This document shows positions 36,782 to 49,499 of a stretch of DNA of 64,000 nucleotides, in pieces. The notes below the pieces were generated by a model. That model was not told where the DNA came from, searched no databases, and was given only the letters and a program-made list of their open reading frames with translations. The DNA comes from Climacium dendroides (lineage: Eukaryota > Streptophyta > Bryopsida > Hypnales > Climaciaceae): contig OX467083.1 of assembly GCA_950106755.1 (NCBI GenBank), positions 21,509,029 through 21,573,028 of the forward strand, in the 5' to 3' direction. The translations under genes were made by a program, and so were the position numbers. The stretch's first letter is position 1; every line of letters starts with the position of its first letter.

Positions 36782-39700
36782 TCAGCGTGCGTATTGCAGT
36801 ACGAAGATTCGCTGGGTCTCACTATTCAAATCTTGCAAACCCATTGCCACTGATTCAGCGTTACTGGTGTCACGCTCATATTCGTCACATTCGTCGCCCA
36901 AGTCAATTCCCTCTTGGAACGTCTCCGACGTCCCACCCAGCCCTAAATCATACAACCTTCGCACCACCTGATGCATTAATGGTCTCTCTGCGCTTCTCCT
37001 CCTCGCACACCACAATGCCAACTCCATTAAGCTCACAAGCTCGTCTCTGTCGAAATCATCTCTCAATTTGGGATCTGCTAAACCATCAACTTGTTCGTCT
37101 CTCCAAGCTTCGCCCACCTACCCATCAATTCCAACATGGGCACGCATTCATAGTCTTGCATTCAACATAGGCACTAATAGAAATTCACCCACTACAGTAA
37201 CGTTTGTAGCAACGTTGATGGCAGATGGCTGAAAACACTAAAACATGATTCCAAAAATGAACTTCAACATCGCTACTAAACATTGTCCAAAGTGAACAGC
37301 GTTTATATGGGGAATTTCGTTAAAATGGCGGCATTCCATGTGCCATTTTTCAGACCGCCCGCTCTGAATTGTAAAAGTGACATCTAGGACAGGTATAGTT
37401 TTCAAGAATCTTGGTTATTTATAGATTTAAGAAATCTATGACCACTATAGATTTCATATTGCACGATCTGAATTGTAAAAGTGACATCTAAAACAGATAT
37501 AGATTTCAAACATCTAGAATGATATAGATTCAAGATATCTATGACTTTTGTACACTTCAGAACGCCCGCTCTGAACTGTAAAAACTGCCAAAGTAGAGGA
37601 ATTTCGCCATTTTAACGAAATTGCCCATTTATGAACATGCTGGCTGGAAAACGTGGCAAGTTTGCTGCAGTATGTTTCAAAATCTTCGTGTTTGCTGTTC
37701 CAAAACATGGCTTGTAGCTGATAACGTTGCTGACAACGTCGTTAAATCGTCCAAATTCTAGTTGTGATGTAGATTCTCTCTATTCAAATTGTAATTGTGA
37801 GGTAATTCCATTCCTCTCTATTCAACCTAAACGCATCCCGCCTAATCATCAGCTCTTTCCAAAAGAAAAGTTCAGCCTGGAGAGCTAACCTTCTGAGCAA
37901 TGTACATATGGGGTAGTCCAGTGAGAGTCTCCATCAACACAACTCCAAATGCGTACACATCGCTCTTCTCTGTTAGCATTCCTGTCTCATGGTATCTGCA
38001 ACCCAAGCAGACCTGCCTACATCAGCATCAGGAATGTAGATTGCCATGATGGTGGGATGGCAAACATTGAACCTAGTCCACTCGGAGAGTCTCAAGGAGA
38101 GCTTGCACAGAACCTAGCCAAGAAAGGAAAAATGAAAGGATTGGGTAAGCTGCAAGTCTCACTCTGGGTCGAGATATCCCGGAGTGCCTTTCACCAACGT
38201 TGTCACATGAGTGGCATTTTCCTGTGTCAGTTTGGACAGCCCGAAATCCGCCACTTTGGCCACCAGTTGGTCGGTCAGCAAAATGTTGGTGCTCTTCACG
38301 TCGCGATGGATGATGGGCGGAGAGCATTTATCATGCAGGTACTCCAGCCCTGCACGTGAGCAGTGTTCACAGACCATCACCCAGGGAAACTTGCACACCA
38401 GCACCAGTCGTGCACAGAAACCCTAAAAAACTCGACACCCACAATGAGGATGTTGCGAACCGATATTTACCTTCCGCAACTTGGAGAACGATGTTGGTTC
38501 TCTGTCGCCAGCTCAAGGGATTCTCCGCACTGCTCTTCCCTGCGGACCATATGAGCTGTGGCGGTCAGCTAGGCAGCGAGGTTAGAATCAGTGCAGCAAC
38601 AGGAAATTGGCTTTCACTGCAGTGCTCGTCATGAGATAGGTTTGCACTCACCTTGCAATCGGCGGTAAAGGTCTCCGCCACCCATGAATTCGTAGATCAA
38701 GACCTGGTGCGTGCGAGTGCAGCTGAACCCAACCAGAGACACCAGGTACTTGTGATGCACCATGGACAGCAGCTCAATCTGCACAAGCACAATGCTCGTG
38801 ATCACTTGTGTTTCAGGCAATAACAACTTCCCTGGCTAGACATGAGACTGTACTGAGTCTGATTTTCACGGAAAATGGAACTCAATTTGATTTTTGTGGA
38901 TTGTAGAATGTCCAAGACTCCGAAACTACCTCATTGAAAAACTCCTGCTTGCTTTGATGCGAATTCGCTGACAACACTTTGGCTGCTACCTCTCGCCCGT
39001 CCGACAACTTCCCTTTATACACCACACCGAATCCCCCGCTCCCGATCACATTCTCGTAGTTCTTGGTTGCTTGTTTAATCTTAGCCTGGGAAAAGGCGTA
39101 GGACGTCCCGCCTTTGGCCGTGAGTCGCGCCTGGAATGCCTTCTCCGATGGGTCAAGAAATCCTGATGCACGAAACAGGAATACCCGCGTATACAATTAT
39201 GATGTGCATCCCTCCCCTTGCAACTCTATTTGACCAGTAAAGGTCGACGACAGCAAGGAAAAGGAAGTGCAAAGATATTGGATTCAAGAAATCGACAGGC
39301 TTACTTTCTCGTGCATGGAGATACAACCCCAAGATGGTCAAGGCCAGAGCTATAACTCCACCAACGCCACCAGCTAGGACACTCAAGATTAATGTTGTAG
39401 ACGACTTCCGTGAACGCGAGGGTGGAGCGACGGGGACAGTTTTCCACAGGACATTACTAGCGTTCGTGATATCACTGATGCTCCAAACTCCGTTGTTCAG
39501 ATTACCCTTCAAAATCCAATTGACACCACTGACGCCAGATCCGGGGCTGCTCCAGTGAATGGCTGTCGAATTGACGTCAAGAATTTGAAGGGAACCATCC
39601 GGCTGGAGAGCCAGCTCACAGACACTGTTGTCCGTCCTCGTCGACTGAGACTCCCACAGAGTATTATTTATCTGACCCTCATCAAGACTACTTCTGGATA

Positions 39701-40340
39701 TCAAATTGCAGTCCGTTCCGAGCTCGAGAGTAAATATGAAATTCGAGGTTTGCAGTTTCTTTCCCGCGGACAGGAAGTAACCTACCGGCATGTATGGAAA
39801 ATCAGAAAGAGAGTACGTCGGTTTCCATGCCGTGTAGTTGGCATTCGAATGAAAGTCCGAGTAGTTGAGCCCCGAAACATTAGGGTACGCTTCTTGAATT
39901 GCAGGATAGAGGTCGTTATTCTGAAGACGGGAGCTGTTGGAGTCATAGAAAGCGGAACTGCCATCGTCTCCGAGAAGCAGAAATGATTGAGTTTCCATTA
40001 TCCCCGTGACTCCCGATTGAGAATATAGTGCATTAGGGCTTTGTCGAGTTCGATTGACGTCTGTGTACATGTAGATGACGAAGTTCCCATCAGCTTGCAT
40101 CCAGAGGGAGCAAGGTGCTTGGTTTGAGAAATTGGTGCCTAGAAAAGGCTGAGAATTGTTATAAACTACAAGATTGCAGTCGGGCCGCATCACTAAGGAG
40201 TACTGGCCGTTTGTGCTAGAGATATATTGATCGGGCTTCACCTCAAGGTCAGCACCCACGAGGACATTTACTGCTAATACTCCTCGAACCCATTGCATAG
40301 TAAACAGGACGAAAACAAGAGACACGAACCAGCGACTCAT
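36782..40340 (-). CDS. B-lectin receptor-like kinase, copy B (apparently intact)
   Basis: Plasma-membrane receptor-like Ser/Thr kinase, 697 codons plus stop. Exons: 39305-40340, 38930-39162, 38652-38778, 38471-38539, 38163-38349, 37890-37995, 36782-37117. All introns are GT-AG and the 2094 nt stay in frame, which strongly supports the model. Order: signal peptide ([16 protein letters not shown]), two bulb-lectin-like repeats ([27 protein letters not shown]), transmembrane helix near residues 316-340, then kinase: [14 protein letters not shown] lysine, FFNE|IELL helix C, HRDVKSTN (RD kinase), [32 protein letters not shown], and a C-lobe with the conserved arginine in [10 protein letters not shown]. 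The short exon 38471-38539 ([15 protein letters not shown]) is easy to miss. An upstream in-frame ATG at 40355 adds five residues; the frame to 40391 starts with GTG. Kinase residues look complete, so an active enzyme is expected. Ligand unknown. Confidence 0.9.
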
Positions 40341-40715
40341 CGCCTTCGGATGCATGCGCTCCAGTGACTCAACCCAGATTTCTGAGGTCACAAATTAATA
40401 ACAATCCCTGCAGTGTTCCACCACACCGAGACTAGACTCATGGACAGACACAGAGCCTGAGAGCAAAATTAAACTCTGTGATGGCCAAAGCTGTTTGCTG
40501 CTTTGAGTCACACTCTTCGTCACACAACAAACATACCGGGATCTCTGACGAGTGTTTTCTCCAAGTGGGAGTGGTCGATTCTTTGAAACTTTTCTTTTTC
40601 GCAACTTTCAAATCACTCTTTTCCCGTACAGACTGAATTTGCAGGCCTGATGATGCGCGAATTTTTAACGTGCACTACAGTAGTATGCCTAATGTCGTAA
40701 CCATGATCATGACTG

Positions 40716-40947
40716 CATCAGGAAAGTATCCCCAATTGCAACAGTATTGTTTCAATGCTTGAACAGGAGAGTACTAAAAACATACTGTTGCAATACTAGA
40801 ATAGTATATTTTCAATGGATAGAGTACACCCTCCATTGAAATTGTATTGTTGCAGTATTGAAAACAATATGTTTTTAGTACTCTACTGTTCAAGCATTGA
40901 AACAGTATTGCAACAATACTATTGCAATGGGGGCCTTTTTCCCGATG
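40716..40947. repeat. Foldback element of about 230 bp upstream of copy B
   Basis: CATCAGGAAAG...CCCCAATTGCAACAG inverted against CATCGGGAAAAAGGCCCCCA; inner arms share CAATGCTTGAACAG and GAGTACTAAAAACATA with their complements. No clear target duplication. Confidence 0.55.
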
Positions 40948-41528
40948 TGGTGTTTATAATTGTCACAATAGTGAAGGCCCTCCTTCATTGGCATGGAAAT
41001 TCCTACAATATTACACATAGCATTACAAATAAGGTCGCCAATTGATACATTTCGTTTTCTCCCCATCAATGATTCATTCTTTGAAAAGTTTCAAAACACA
41101 TGATCAGTTTGAAAGGCATCCATGGAAAGAAGATCCCTATACAGTGAACATAATTGTCTTATACGGCTCCTCATCCAACGGCAATCCATAAATGAATATT
41201 GGGAAGTCCCTCCCAAACATCTAGCTCCCAAACACCCTCCGGCAAGCATGATACTTTCCAAGCATGCGGAGGCTGACTATTGTCTGGTTATAAAGTGTTA
41301 CGAATCTTTAATGCAAATTGAAAGCAGATACCAAATGGAATGTGTAGTACGTAAAGCTCCTCTTCAAATCCTTGGTCAATTGCAGATGAGGGAGACTGCG
41401 GTACTGAGGCCATTTTTTTGCACAGGTAGGGTCGTGTACTTGTCTGGGCCAGGTTATAACTTACCACTTCAGTTGGCTGCACTTCTGGGACCAGACCTCA
41501 AGTTAAGTTACTGCAAAATTCCAGTAAA

Positions 41529-41853
41529 GTAGGAGGTTCTAAAAGTGCACATGCTCTAAAATCGCCCACCTTCTGAAATGTACAATGTTTGTACGTGTTT
41601 CTTTTTCAAAGACTTCAGCAATGTACAAACAGTGTACATTTTAGGAGGTGGGCAATTTTAGAGCCCTATGCCATTTCAACTTCAAAATTTTATAACTAAT
41701 TCCACAAAGCTCCAAAAAAATATGAAATGACTTGAGTTAAATGCCAATTCCACTTGCCTTTCAAGGAAAATTTACTGAAAAATATTTCAAGAAACTTTGC
41801 TTCCCCCAAATTTAGCTTCAGTTCTTAAATGGGTGATTTTTGGACCTCCTACC
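41529..41853. mobile_element. GGTAGG-ended MITE family, copy in the 5' flank of gene B
   Basis: Ends GTAGGAGGTTCTAAAAG and, inverted, GGTAGGAGGTCCAAAAA; TTAA lies at the right edge and TAAA at the left. It contains an inner hairpin (CTCTAAAATCGCCCACC near 41552 and its complement near 41650). Related to 61468-61759 and 15372-15780. Confidence 0.6.
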
Positions 41854-43093
41854 TTAACCAATGTGAGAGTTTGAATCATGTGTGACCCCTTAGTCATTGT
41901 AAGTTTATGAATTTAGGATGAAAATCTTTTAATTGGTGTGAGTAATTAATCTAAAGTTTAGATGGAAGGCAATCCATTAATTAATCACATGTATATAGAC
42001 AAATTAATTGATTTGGTAGTAACATAGGTGAAGCTCAAAAATGACATCCTCTCGTACAAACCTCATTATCTACATATTCATGTACCCCAAAGGAAGTAGC
42101 ACAATATGATTTGTTGTATTTTGTTCCCCATAAAATCTACTCATTGTGATAAAATTTTCATGTCCATCCAAGTTGTTTTGAATGCTTGGGAGCAATTCGA
42201 AGTTCAAAATCCAGACATTTTTGCATTACAGTGAACTTCGGCGGCTTATAACTTCTTTAAACAGGGTTTGTTATCAATAATTTTTGTTGGAAAAGTTGCT
42301 CGTACTAGTCTAGTTCTTGTGGTAAAAATTCTATATCAATCCAAGAAGTTATGATTGACTGAGAAGCATTTTAGTAGAGGTAGGTTCAGTTATAGATGTG
42401 TTTTTTTGCTACTTTTTTCACTATTTTTTGACATTTCAAAACAATTTTGCAAACACAATGAGTCAATTGAATGATTTTTTTTCCAACAAAGTGTTTGTTT
42501 TTTTATTTTAAATCACTTTTTAGTTTAAAGTTTTTTTATTTGAGTAGGTTTAGAAATCGAATTTCACCTCCAAATGTGTTTTTAGGAAAATTTCAGCATC
42601 TTTTGTCAACACTAAAACATTATAATCTTTCAATCTATATGGTCAAATGACCCCAAATTTGATTTACACCATCTACAACATGCACACTACAAGATTGTAC
42701 GGTTGAGATTTTCATAATTTATTCACATTTAGACTTATAACACTTGAAAGCAAGGTTGTTTTTTGACATGGTTAGGCCTTGGGCGGTGAGGGGTTAATGT
42801 AAAGTAATCTATGATAAGCAAACACCCCTTGACATCAATGAATATTTTAACTTTTACGCTTGGTCAAGTGAGACGCTGCCGTAGTTTTGGGGGAGTAGCT
42901 TCGTTGGCTCCTATCCTGAGTGTTTACTCTGCTTGTCTGGCTATTGTACAAAAGAGGGGGTGGTGTACATGGTGACATGCTTCTGGTGGCCTTGTTCCAC
43001 TGTTGAACTGATGTTGCGAGCTTTTGAACTCACGCTACAACGTTTTGGCGATGTTGTGGTTGCGACAGGATTTCGGTGTGGCTACTATAAGCC

Positions 43094-43265
43094 CACTTCT
43101 AGAAATTTCAGCAATTTCAGTCAATTTGGTCGCATTGATTTGGTCATTTTTTGATAGAAATTCGCTAAAATCAACAAAAATTTGTTGATTTTAGCGAATT
43201 TCTATCAAAAAATGACCAAATCAATGCGACCAAATTGACTGAAATTGCTGAAATTTCTAGTAGTG
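43094..43265. mobile_element. CACTA-type MITE forming a near-perfect 172-bp palindrome
   Basis: Left end CACTTCTAGAAATTTCAGC, right end (inverted) CACTACTAGAAATTTCAGC, arms of about 83 bp almost identical, loop of a few bases around 43180. Flanked by GCC on both sides (43091-43093, 43266-43268), the 3-bp duplication expected for CACTA elements. The transcript would be a long hairpin. Confidence 0.8.
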
Positions 43266-43487
43266 GCCAAAGCATGTCATTGTGAATACACAAGCAACAT
43301 AAAGAAAACAACAATGCAATTACTCATGGGAGTTGAACCCCGGCCATGAAGGCCTTGCCCGGATGCAATGAGTAATCCCACCCACCCCCAACCCAGTTAG
43401 TAAATTGATAAAGGAACTTAAAACTTGAAACTTGCCGGTTTAATGGAAACAGACTTATACATCTATTCCCTGCCGTGATCTCTCCTC

Positions 43488-45861
43488 CTACCATGAAGTA
43501 ATTGCCTTACTTATAGGAAAAGATTCCATAGTGAAGAACTCTTGGGAGAAGATTTTCATACAAGTGTCTACGTGCCCTATAAGGCGATTGCGGAGTTTGG
43601 ACTTCATGAAGCTCAAAGTGGAAAATGTACGCTCATCCTCCACGTTGCCCAACACTACACAAATGGCAATTTCTGCCACCTTAATGAACTCAGAGAGATG
43701 GTTCAACATTAAGGCATTCTGCCCAATGCGAACCCAAACCTTTGTGACAGGGTTCTGATCCATCGGTTCCTCTATGGCCCCCTTCGCATGAGACTTCATC
43801 GTCAATTTGAACAATGACATCTACAAGGACAACATCCTTCCATCAAGAATGGGATCCACTTGTTGCAAATCTGGCTTCTCCTCTGAACCAAAGTCCACCG
43901 TGCGCACAACAGTGAAGTAAGACCACAATGTCTTCACGTGCAGGGAAAAGAGGTCATCACAATTGGGCTGCAGCCAATATTGAGGGAATATTATGTCCAA
44001 AGCATTCATCAACTCAACCTCCGGAAAACGAACATCAAGCTCAAGTGTGAGCATCTCTACAACATCACGACACTGGGCCTTCACGGAGCTAATGATAGCA
44101 TCGAAGTCTTCTTTACTCACGAGCAATTTCTTGCCACTGACAGCACAAATGGAATGTGCAGGATATGTATGCCTTGCTATGCGGAAGGCAAGAGACTCCC
44201 CACCGGTATTCAAATCAGTTATCCACTCCTAGCTGATGGAGAAAGACTGATCATGCATGATGTCGTAGAACATCTCGAAGTGCTGCTTCTGCCATGCTGT
44301 GTTGTTGTCGGAGTACATCATGAAGAGCTCACTTTGGTAGATCTTCATTGCCGCAATGTAATCACTCACAAAAACATTGTTGGACTGAGCGAATTTCATC
44401 AAAGAATTCACTGAATCAAGGAGTGGCATGAGGCAGGGCAACGCTAATAAGGTACCAACATCATAGAGGAGCTCATAGTTGCGGCGGGCAGCCTCCTTGG
44501 CAGCAACTTGCTTCGCAGTAAGCTCCAGCTCCTTGATAGCTGCATCTTCACACATTTTCACCACAAGGGTATTGTACTCCCCCATGACTCTCTTCAAGGG
44601 CTCCAATAATGATAATCACCGTGTCTTCACATTGCGGAGCATGTAACATCCCTCTATTTCCACTAAGTCAACAAGTTTTTGAAATTCTAAGTGACGCTTA
44701 GGACTGTGGCTAAAGTATGCGTACATGGCTTGACACAAAGTCTCTACTTTTGCCACAATCGGCAAGTTTGACAAGGGCTCAACAGCCAGGTTTGTATGAT
44801 GTGCCATACAGTGCACTCCAAGCAAGAAAGGGGCCATTTGTTGTTTCATCAACGTTGTCACCCCATTTCTACGACCTTGGAAGACTGACACCCCATTTGC
44901 CCCAAAACAGACAAGGTGGTTTGCCACTTCGACTTCATAGAGCCCAGAATGATGAGACAACATTCCCTGAATCTTCTCTTTCACAACCACAACTCCATTC
45001 CCATTTTCAAGTCGACTCAAGGACAGCAAGATGGGGACTCTCTTGAAGCCAATGCAAACATACAAATGAATGGACAACCAAGATTGAGCATCAATTGTGC
45101 TCACTTCATCTACACTTAAGGAGAAAAAGAGGGCCTTTGAAATAACTTGCTTGGTGTGCTCTGCCAAAGCAATGGCAAGGTGATCCGCCATCTCCCACCC
45201 GACCGAAATACTCCAGTGTTTCGTTGGAAAATCTGGCATGAGGAGGAGTTGAAACAACTCCTGCATTATCTCATACTGTGTGAGTGGCCGACCCTGCATG
45301 AGGAGCCACAAAATGGCCTGGAACTGCACAATTTTCTTCCTCCGCTCTTTGACTGTCCCCTTTGCCATCTACTGCAAAACAATTTCCCCACCTTTCCCCA
45401 AAGATGCATAATATATTTTTTCATTTTTGGCATGAACGTTGTTGTTTAAGAAATAATGCTGGCTTGCCTTCCCCTTCCCCAAAGAAGTGGTGGCCTTCCT
45501 TCTCCCATAGTGCTTCCACAGGGAATCGACTTTGGGGACTAGTACCTTCTCCCTCCCCACGACCTCAAAACAGATTTTACAACATACCTGCCAAATTGTG
45601 CCATCTGCACTGACGACACTCTCAACCCCAGGGCATTCGAGCAGCCCACACATCTTGCCATTGCCGATTCTGCTCGTAAGATTGATGCCATGACTGGGCC
45701 AATTTATGGGCCACAGATGCTTCTTCCGGATCAAGAACAACGACCTCCAGAGCTGCTATGGGAGAAGGAACTGCGTCAACATCACCGTTGTCAATGTCAT
45801 AAAGAGTAGGATGGGTGCCAAGAAGCACTTGTTCAGTTGTACTCCCTACCAATTGAGGCAC
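43488..45861 (-). pseudogene. hAT-like transposase (ZNF862/DUF4371 type), degenerate
   Basis: A minus-strand coding remnant of about 790 codons. Order: N-terminal segment with HQSYEQNRQWQDVWAARMPW; a frame change near 45622; a BED-like CCKICFE...LWKHYGRRK finger; the RNase H-like region LFFSLSVDEVSTIDAQSW, NHLVCFGANGVSVFQG and LGVHCMAHHTNLAVE; RHLEFQKLVDLVE; and at the C-terminus the hAT dimerisation segment AICVVLGNVEDERTFSTLSFMKSKLRNRL. From 45740 down to 43488 one frame is kept but crossed by four stops: 45369-45371 (TAG), 44616-44618 (TGA where a Trp is expected after NVKTR), 44229-44231 (TAG) and 43821-43823 (TAG). No terminal repeats were identified. Dead transposon gene; family call from motifs. 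Confidence 0.75.
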
Positions 45862-45919
45862 TCCATCGCTGCTCCCTTTAATCTATGTGGTACAACGTGC
45901 ATCACCATCAAACTGTGAA

Positions 45920-47470
45920 CCTTGAACTCTCCCGTCATACAAAAATTTCCGCATCATGGACTGATTTGGAGCCATGACAATCACCGAATGCATCCACCAC
46001 AAGCAGAAATCATGAAGCATCGAGAAATAGTGTCGAGAGAAAAACGAGAAGATGAGAACTCATCTGTGTCAAAGTGAGGCCCGGTTCACAATTTATGCTT
46101 CAACGTCCACCATCTAGTAAACCTCCGCAATTTACAAGCAAGCTGCTGCCAACAACCATGGACATTCCTAATTTTCCCTAAAACCCAAAATTGCACATGG
46201 AGAATTCTTCAATTCCCGAATCTCCTAAACCCAAACCACAACTAAACCCTGAGATCCCTAAAAATCCTGAAGCCATGCACAACTTTGTCAGCTAATCCTT
46301 CGCACTACACACATTTTGAAGCAAATCAAAACCATACATTCTCTAGAATTCAATGCAAAGTTCACATTTCCAACTCCCCGAAAAAGAAAGACGGCCAGAG
46401 ACATTACTATGCCCATCGAAAATTAAATACAAACAAACTCTGCAAGTCTGCGCGAGCATAAAGAATTTTTGGGGCCCAACTGCAGGAGACAAAGAAATCA
46501 ATTGGCGAATCCGAGGACGATAAGCTAAGTGGTCAACTTGCTAATGTTGGCGATGACTTCCAAATTTGCAAGACGAAGGCGACAGATGTGACAACGACCC
46601 AACCGCAATGGCAATGAGGCTTGTTACACAGATCCCTCTATCGGCGACGTTACAGGAGCCAGGGTGGCTGATAAGGCCCCCCCGGATTGATTGTCAGTTT
46701 GTGTCAGGCGACAAATTAAAAAAATATTATTTCTTTACCTTTGTGGTTTTCGCCACCTGTTTTTTCTGGGGGATTTTTGGTGATTATTCGCCAATAAAAT
46801 TTTCACTGCTTGACAAACACCTAAGAAAAGACCCATTACTATCTTGCATCAACCCATGACAAACTTTTCTCAATAAATGAGATTTGAGTTACATTAAGTT
46901 GAATTAGTGAACACAATCAATGTCTAGGGTGATGGTGATGATTGCAATAGGAACTTTCAACTTTTGAGTGTAAACTCATCACAAGAAGTGACTTTTTTAG
47001 GACTTCATGTTGTGACCACTAGTTAGGAAGTATTGCAATTACTTTAGGTGAGTAAGATGACCATCATGGATACACATTTTGTTGGTTTTGGGGTAGTCTA
47101 AAAACTCTTTTAGACCAATTAGTGGGCACATTTCAAAAATTCATAACAAATTCATACTTTGTCAAAAATAAATAAAATTTTAATTTTTCTGCACATTTTA
47201 CACATTTGTCTTTACGTGATTCATTAAATCAACAATGCCAACTAGTCATTCTAGCTCTCATAGGTTGCTTTACCTCAATGTTTGTTGATAAAGAAAAGTT
47301 CTTAATCAAATTTGAAGGGATATTATTTTGTCAACATTTTCAAAATGCATAAGGAGATTCATAGTTTCATAGGGACTCCACCAATTGTACGGACCTCAAT
47401 GTACACCATTCATTAATCAAGGCAGATTGAATGAAGCTAAGGTGGGCATTCCAAAATGTGTCACTTATCC
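45920..47470. other. Non-coding DNA between the hAT pseudogene and the first GC island
   Basis: The first 0.7 kb is moderately GC-rich and may be 5' sequence of the hAT element; no terminal repeat found. The rest is AT-rich with nothing recognisable. Confidence 0.4.
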
Positions 47471-47904
47471 TTAGGGTTGTCTCGGATGCACGTCCATCTC
47501 GAAATTGCGTCCAAAATCCGGACGTCCGGATGTCCAGACATAATGACGCGACCGGACTGTGGTCAGTTGGCGTCCAACGGTTGGTCAGACGGGCGTGGCA
47601 GCGATCGGGCGACGGCTGTCGGAGCGGTTGAGCGGACCACCAGTCCATAGGTTCGGTAGCGAACGGACCATCCGATCAAACATGGTCCGCCGGTTTGGGG
47701 TAGGTTCGCGTCGTCCGGATTAGATTCGAGAGGGACAGTTTTAGGTCTGGGAGCGGACGGCTAAATGAGCGAACAACTATATGAGCGGGATAACAGTTTC
47801 TAGTGGCCAAACTTTACAAGGAAATGAAGTGATTGAACGTGACAGGTCTCCATCCATACCATTAGACCAACCTGGAGAAAAACAAATTATATGCTTGGGA
47901 GAAA

Positions 47905-48729
47905 ATGAATGTGGACAAAACAAGCTTGGAATTTGGAGAAAAATTGGTTGACAAGGGCATCAAGGGACCAAACTCCCTAAGCCCTAAATCGCTAGAGGTA
48001 CTGGACAAGGTGGATTCAGGTTTGAAAGAGTGCGAAAGTCCGAATATGGTCCACAATGGCCAAGGCAAAAATGACAACATCCAAAGTTCACAACATCCAC
48101 CTCATACCAATCCTCCACCCGCTCCACGCTCATTATTGAACGGTGGAAGTGATAGTACTACTTTGGGGGGTTTAGAGAGTTCTCAATCTAAATTGCAAAC
48201 TTCCAACATTTAAGAAGAAACTGTAAAGCGGAAATTCAATAGTTTAGGGTGTACTACTAATGGGGAAGATGAGACATTGGAATCAATATTGAAGAGCATA
48301 GCAGGTCACCCACCACAATGTTTTGAAAGACCAATAGACATGAAACAACAATCTCTGAGTGAAATAACAGCGGTTGCTTGCCAACGGAGGCAACAGACAA
48401 ATGAAGCAATGGTAGAAGAATCCGCTAAACCTAAGAAAAAGAGAATGATGGAGCCGTTTGCTATCTCCCCAAGGAAGAAAGTACATGGAGGAAGACCCCC
48501 CTTGGATACACAACTATCCCTTTCAGTTCTTCCCACAAGGAAAGGACAATCGGCCCAGGGTCTTCGAGAACGCATACTCGGTAATAACTTGTTACAGAGG
48601 AAGTATGATCCAAACGCAGGCAAGGAGAAGAAAACTTCTACATCTAGGGAAATCAAAGAAAAAGCAAAAAAAAATCGATTATCTTCATCAAATGATGAAG
48701 ACAACACTTTCGACGATGAAGACGACTGA
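47905..48729 (+). pseudogene. Unrecognised ORF of 274 codons with one internal TAA
   Basis: A single frame runs from ATG 47905 to TGA 48727-48729, broken only by TAA at 48211-48213. The product is hydrophilic: a Ser/Pro/Asn-rich first part (HPPHTNPPPAPRSLLNGG), a basic middle (SAKPKKKRMMEPFAISPRKK, resembling a nuclear localisation signal), Lys-rich KEKKTSTSREIKEKAKKNR and an acidic end (NDEDNTFDDEDD). No family recognised. It could be the tail of a retroelement ORF1/gag-like protein or a decayed host gene. Sits between two GC-rich islands. Confidence 0.4.
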
Positions 48730-49210
48730 TGGATATCAAGAGACTATAGTAGTGGGGCAGAGATAAAAGGAGATAGTGATTATCACCCTTAGGAATTGAA
48801 TCTTATATTCTTAGAACGGGTTAGATTAGAGTACATTACATGGAGAGTTGTTCAAATCTTTATGATTTGAATTTGGAAGAGCTTATGAACTTAGGAGAAA
48901 TGAGGTTTGGCATTTGACACACATTGTTCTATAATATGAATTTGCGTGTTTATTTTGAAAAATGTAATAAACCTTTTATATTCATTGTTTTTGGTTGAAT
49001 GGTTGAATAGGAAATTGAAGAAGTCTTTACTGTGTGTATTTTGGTTATGAATTCTCCATGTACAAAACAAATAAATCAGATGATTTCTTGGAAAGCATTA
49101 GAACTTAGGAATAATGAACCTCAGACAGAAAGCTTGCATCAGAACTAAAATCTGTAAATACAGAATTACAGAATTCGTGGTTCTTTGTTGCCGGCCGGCC
49201 GCAACCGCAA

Positions 49211-49405
49211 CGGACTCTCCGACCGCATGGGAGGCTGCGGATGGGCCGACTGCAACGGACGGCGCCGACCGCAGGTTCGCGCCGGACTGTTCGACTACAC
49301 AAATGGGCCAACCGCAAGTCCACACTGGACTGTCCAACCGCACGGATGGGTCGACCGTAGGTCTGCACCAGACTGTCCGACCGCAGCAGACGGGTCCGAC
49401 CGCAT
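49211..49405. repeat. GC-rich degenerate minisatellite, unit about 44 bp
   Basis: GGACTGTCCGACCGCA-like unit starts near 49211, 49285, 49328 and 49372, the last three spaced 43-44 bp. Strongly CG-rich in an AT-rich neighbourhood. Open frames on both strands here are due to base composition. Confidence 0.6.
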
Positions 49406-49499
49406 AAAGGTGATACGAATGATTAAAAGTTCATCTGCCATTCGGGAAAGTGGGTTTTTTGAATCTCATTACTATGATAATTTCCCATAATGATACTTA

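Larger units (their letters stand above)
31260..42000. repeat. Segmental duplication unit around copy B (partner 56770-62000)
   Basis: Beyond the genes, the 3' flank of copy B (31260-31490 and 35171-36780) matches 56770-57480 next to copy C, for example around 'gggtgcaatgca' and 'aaaatgggcacac'. The 5' flank (40391-41850) matches 60800-61930, including the phrase 'gtctgggcca'. In copy B the 3' similarity is interrupted at about 31.5-35.17 kb, where an inserted block lies. The 5' flank of copy A (1982-2420) is also similar to 40391-40690. The aligned order and shared flanks argue for segmental rather than retrotransposed duplication. Confidence 0.65.

Noticed and set aside
41122..41532. Plus-strand ORF of 136 codons
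   Set aside because: Lies in duplicated non-coding flank whose copy near 61.3-61.9 kb keeps no frame.
43320..43400. Second box-B-like word (GGGGTTCAACTCCC)
   Set aside because: No tRNA fold and no clear SINE structure around it.
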